From Natronoarchaeum mannanilyticum (lineage in GTDB: Archaea > Halobacteriota > Halobacteria > Halobacteriales > Natronoarchaeaceae), in the NCBI RefSeq assembly GCF_039522665.1, contig NZ_BAAADV010000003.1, positions 350,124 to 414,123 of the forward strand: 64,000 nt of DNA, given 5' to 3'. The position numbers and the translations under genes were made by a program. The notes under the pieces were generated by a model. The model was not told where the DNA came from. It searched no databases and saw nothing but the letters and a program-made list of their open reading frames with translations. Positions 62,044-64,000 of the stretch are shown here, in pieces (the first letter of the stretch is position 1; every line of letters starts with the position of its first letter).

Positions 62044-63045
62044 ATGAAACGGCGAACGATCCTGCGACGATCGAGCGCGCTCGGCGCGGCAGCCCTCGCC
62101 GGCTGTCTGTCGGACGCGACCACCGAACCGGGCGATCCGAACGAATCCGATCCCGGCGACGCGGGTCCCGACGAGGACGCCGAAACCGAGGATTCGGACG
62201 GCGTCTCGGTCGCGTCCGTCGGCGTCGAGACGGTCGCGAGCGACTGCGCGTCGGGCGACGAGGACCCGACGGCCGACGTGCGACTCGTCGAGTCCGAGAC
62301 GGCGGTCCGGTTCTCGGGGCTGCTGACCGCGGGCACGCCCTGTCACGAGGTCCTCGTCGAATCGGCCGAGTACGACGAGTCCGAGGACGCGCTCGCGATC
62401 GTGCTGGCGACCGAACGCAGCGACGAGCCCTGCCAGGACTGCGTCGGCACGCTGGAGTACGAGGGAACCGTCGCGTTCGACGGCGGTCTGCCCGACGAAG
62501 CCGCGGTGTCGTATCAGGACGTCGTGCTCGGCAGCACCGCCACCGACAACGGGTCGAGTGACGAGGAATCGGGCAGCGAGAAGTCCGACGGCGGTGAGAC
62601 GCCGAAACTGACCGACAGCGCGATCGACGTGAGCGAGGTCAGCCCGGGCGAGCAAGTCGACGAGGCGGACATCGAGTTCGACAGGGACGCGAACGCGGTC
62701 GTCGTCGAGGGGACGATCCACGGGCACGACGCCTGTCAGACCGCAAAACTCGGCAGCGTCGACTACGACGCCGAAGACGACGAGCTGTCGGTCGACGTCG
62801 TGACGGCCGCCGCGGACGACGCCGACGACCGGCTGTGCGCCGAGTCGATCGTCGAGATCGACTACGCGGTGCGCGTCCAGTTCGAGAACGGCCTGCCCGG
62901 CTCGGCGACGGTGAGCCACGACGGCCGCGCGTTCGTCAGTGCGGGCCACGGCTCGTCGGCGGCGTCCGGCTCTGCGTCGTCGTCGCGATCCACGTCGGCG
63001 TCGGGATCGGGCTCGTCGTCGGCGTCGACGTCGACGGATCGGTAA
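62044..63045 (+). CDS. Lipoprotein with two internal repeats and a Ser-rich tail
   Basis: A 333-residue Tat lipoprotein (MKRRTILRRSSALGAAALAGC). After an acidic linker, two similar beta-rich domains of about 95 residues each follow (about 50-155 and 195-295); each carries a Cys pair and ends in VxFxxGLPxxAxVSxx (FDGGLPDEAAVSYQ, FENGLPGSATVSHD). The last 35 residues are almost only Ser, Ala, Gly and Thr. Function unknown; exposed on the cell surface by prediction. Confidence 0.75.
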   Translation: MKRRTILRRSSALGAAALAGCLSDATTEPGDPNESDPGDAGPDEDAETEDSDGVSVASVGVETVASDCASGDEDPTADVRLVESETAVRFSGLLTAGTPCHEVLVESAEYDESEDALAIVLATERSDEPCQDCVGTLEYEGTVAFDGGLPDEAAVSYQDVVLGSTATDNGSSDEESGSEKSDGGETPKLTDSAIDVSEVSPGEQVDEADIEFDRDANAVVVEGTIHGHDACQTAKLGSVDYDAEDDELSVDVVTAAADDADDRLCAESIVEIDYAVRVQFENGLPGSATVSHDGRAFVSAGHGSSAASGSASSSRSTSASGSGSSSASTSTDR

Positions 63046-63089
63046 TCGGGTCGGTCTATCGGTGGAGCGCCCCCGTCGAGCGGTCGCGC

Positions 63090-63467
63090 TCACCGATCGG
63101 TATCGACGTTCCAGACGCGCCAGTCCCCGTCTCGGGCGGCGCGAGGGGCCGCGTCGTCGTCCGCGTGCCGACGCAGTTCGACGAGCGCCTCGGGCGCCTG
63201 CACGCCGGCGATCGTCGCGCTGACCGCGACGCTCGCTCTCGTCGGGCCCTCCTCGATCGTCGTCGTTTCGGTGACCTCGGTCGGGACGGACCGGAGCAGG
63301 AGCGTTACGATGAAATCGGTCAGGACCAGCGAGAAGATCATGGCGGCGTCGCCCGCGCCCTCCATCGGCCCGTCCGGGTGGACCAACTCGTCCGCCTCGT
63401 CGAACGCGCCGTCGCCGAACCGCTCGACGAACGTCGACGCCACCGCCGCCGAATCGTCGTCCATCAC
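63090..63467 (-). CDS. Haloarchaeal hypothetical protein, possibly NTF2-like
   Basis: A 125-residue protein with an alpha-then-beta order (VASTFVERFGDGAFDEADELVHPDG, then TEVTETTTIEEGPTRASVAVSATI and WRVWNVDTDR) that recalls NTF2-like folds. Start at 63467 or the next ATG three bases in; a GATTTACG box lies about 27 nt upstream. Function unknown. Confidence 0.6.
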   Translation of the reverse strand: MMDDDSAAVASTFVERFGDGAFDEADELVHPDGPMEGAGDAAMIFSLVLTDFIVTLLLRSVPTEVTETTTIEEGPTRASVAVSATIAGVQAPEALVELRRHADDDAAPRAARDGDWRVWNVDTDR

Positions 63468-63581
63468 CGGGGTTCAGACGCTCGATCGACGTAAATCGTA
63501 GGGAGACTCGATCGGACGCCGAAGCCGTACCGACGCCGGGCCGTCCCGACCGCCGACAGCGTCGATCGACGGTCCGCCCGA

Positions 63582-64000
63582 TCAGCCGTCCGTGTCCCAG
63601 ACGTCCGCGATCGGGCTGGAGTCGCTCGAGGACGTCGACGAGCGCGACCCGCGCGAGGACGCCGCGGCGTCGCCGCCGGACGCCGACGACGAGCCGCCGC
63701 GATCGTCCCGATCGCCGCCATCGCTCGCTCGACCTGCCGAGCGAGTAGAACGGTCGGAGCGTCGACCGGCCGCCGATCCGGCGTCGCCCAGCGCGGCGTC
63801 GGGATCGAACGCCGGCAGATCGGGCTCGGACATCGCCGCGATCTGCTCGTCGAACCAGTCGGGCACGTCGTGGCTCGCCCGGTCGAACAGGTCAAGCAGG
63901 CTCGTGTCCGCGAGGTAGGTCGCGCCGTAGTCGTCGGGCGCGCGGACGACCCGCCCGCAGGCCTGGATTACCGTCCGCAGCGCGGTGCGGTAGTACCAGC
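63582..64000 (-). CDS. C-terminal end of a Rad3/XPD-type ATP-dependent DNA helicase (5' part outside window)
   Basis: The minus-strand frame is open from the right edge. The visible 138 residues start WYYRTALRTVIQACGRVVRA, which is motif VI (QxxGRxxR) of superfamily 2 Rad3/XPD/DinG helicases, and continue PDDYGATYLAD. The last 80 residues are an acidic, Ser/Gly/Arg-rich tail ending DVWDTDG. The upstream helicase motifs are beyond the window. It unwinds DNA in repair or transcription-related work by family. Confidence 0.88.
   Translation of the reverse strand, partial: WYYRTALRTVIQACGRVVRAPDDYGATYLADTSLLDLFDRASHDVPDWFDEQIAAMSEPDLPAFDPDAALGDAGSAAGRRSDRSTRSAGRASDGGDRDDRGGSSSASGGDAAASSRGSRSSTSSSDSSPIADVWDTDG

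Overview
This window is chromosomal DNA of a haloarchaeon (class Halobacteria). The signs are very high G+C, acidic proteins, TATA-like boxes about 27 nt upstream of most start codons (leaderless transcription), a bacterioruberin carotenoid locus, archaeal information genes (nmd3, tfs, taw2) and haloarchaeal output modules (HalOD1, AbrB-PhoU, DUF7504-like). I see no rRNA, tRNA, CRISPR array, complete insertion sequence or provirus. Genus cannot be decided from the sequence.

Layout. 0-6.1 kb: end of moaB, a Tat-exported beta-propeller, an M48 protease and a pyrG-guaA-small protein operon on the minus strand. 6.3-9.6 kb: an ABC ATPase with a permease fused to a CPBP protease domain. 9.6-16.0 kb: four tandem paralogous PAS-PAS histidine kinases, two with the phospho-acceptor His and two without. 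16-22.3 kb: alpha/beta hydrolase, PspA, a membrane protein, a threonyl-tRNA-synthetase-like protein with a decayed catalytic core, a PiT permease and a coiled-coil membrane protein. 22.2-29.6 kb: a CDC48 N-terminal remnant, hsp20, a regulator, aldo/keto reductase, an epimerase/DUF1611 pair, an AT-rich AN1-finger gene, UspA and two PhoU-type genes. 29.8-34.4 kb: gamma-carbonic-anhydrase-like protein, FAD amine oxidase-like protein, lipoprotein, a repeat-rich 470 bp gap, a TIGR00300 protein and UspA. 34.6-39.0 kb: crtB facing crtD-lyeJ-cruF, the C50 carotenoid genes. 39-48.9 kb: small zinc proteins, ppc, HalOD1, tfs, a zinc-protein operon, a RAD55-like ATPase and a GHMP enzyme. 49-55.2 kb: ilvD with a duplicated 3' end, a large REC-PAS kinase and a DUF7504-like protein. 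55.4-64 kb: sulfatase, nmd3-taw2, carotenoid oxygenase, small membrane proteins, a lipoprotein and the C-terminus of a Rad3-type helicase.

Several genes are linked functionally: nucleotide synthesis (pyrG, guaA), carotenoid synthesis and cleavage (crtB, crtD, lyeJ, cruF, 59451), phosphate control (two PhoU proteins, PiT), and multi-PAS signalling. The observations most worth following are the kinase array with alternating loss of the H-box histidine, the ThrRS-like pseudo-synthetase, the CDC48 remnant kept with its own Shine-Dalgarno sequence, and a recurring arrangement in which a short leaderless upstream ORF ends on the start codon of the main gene.
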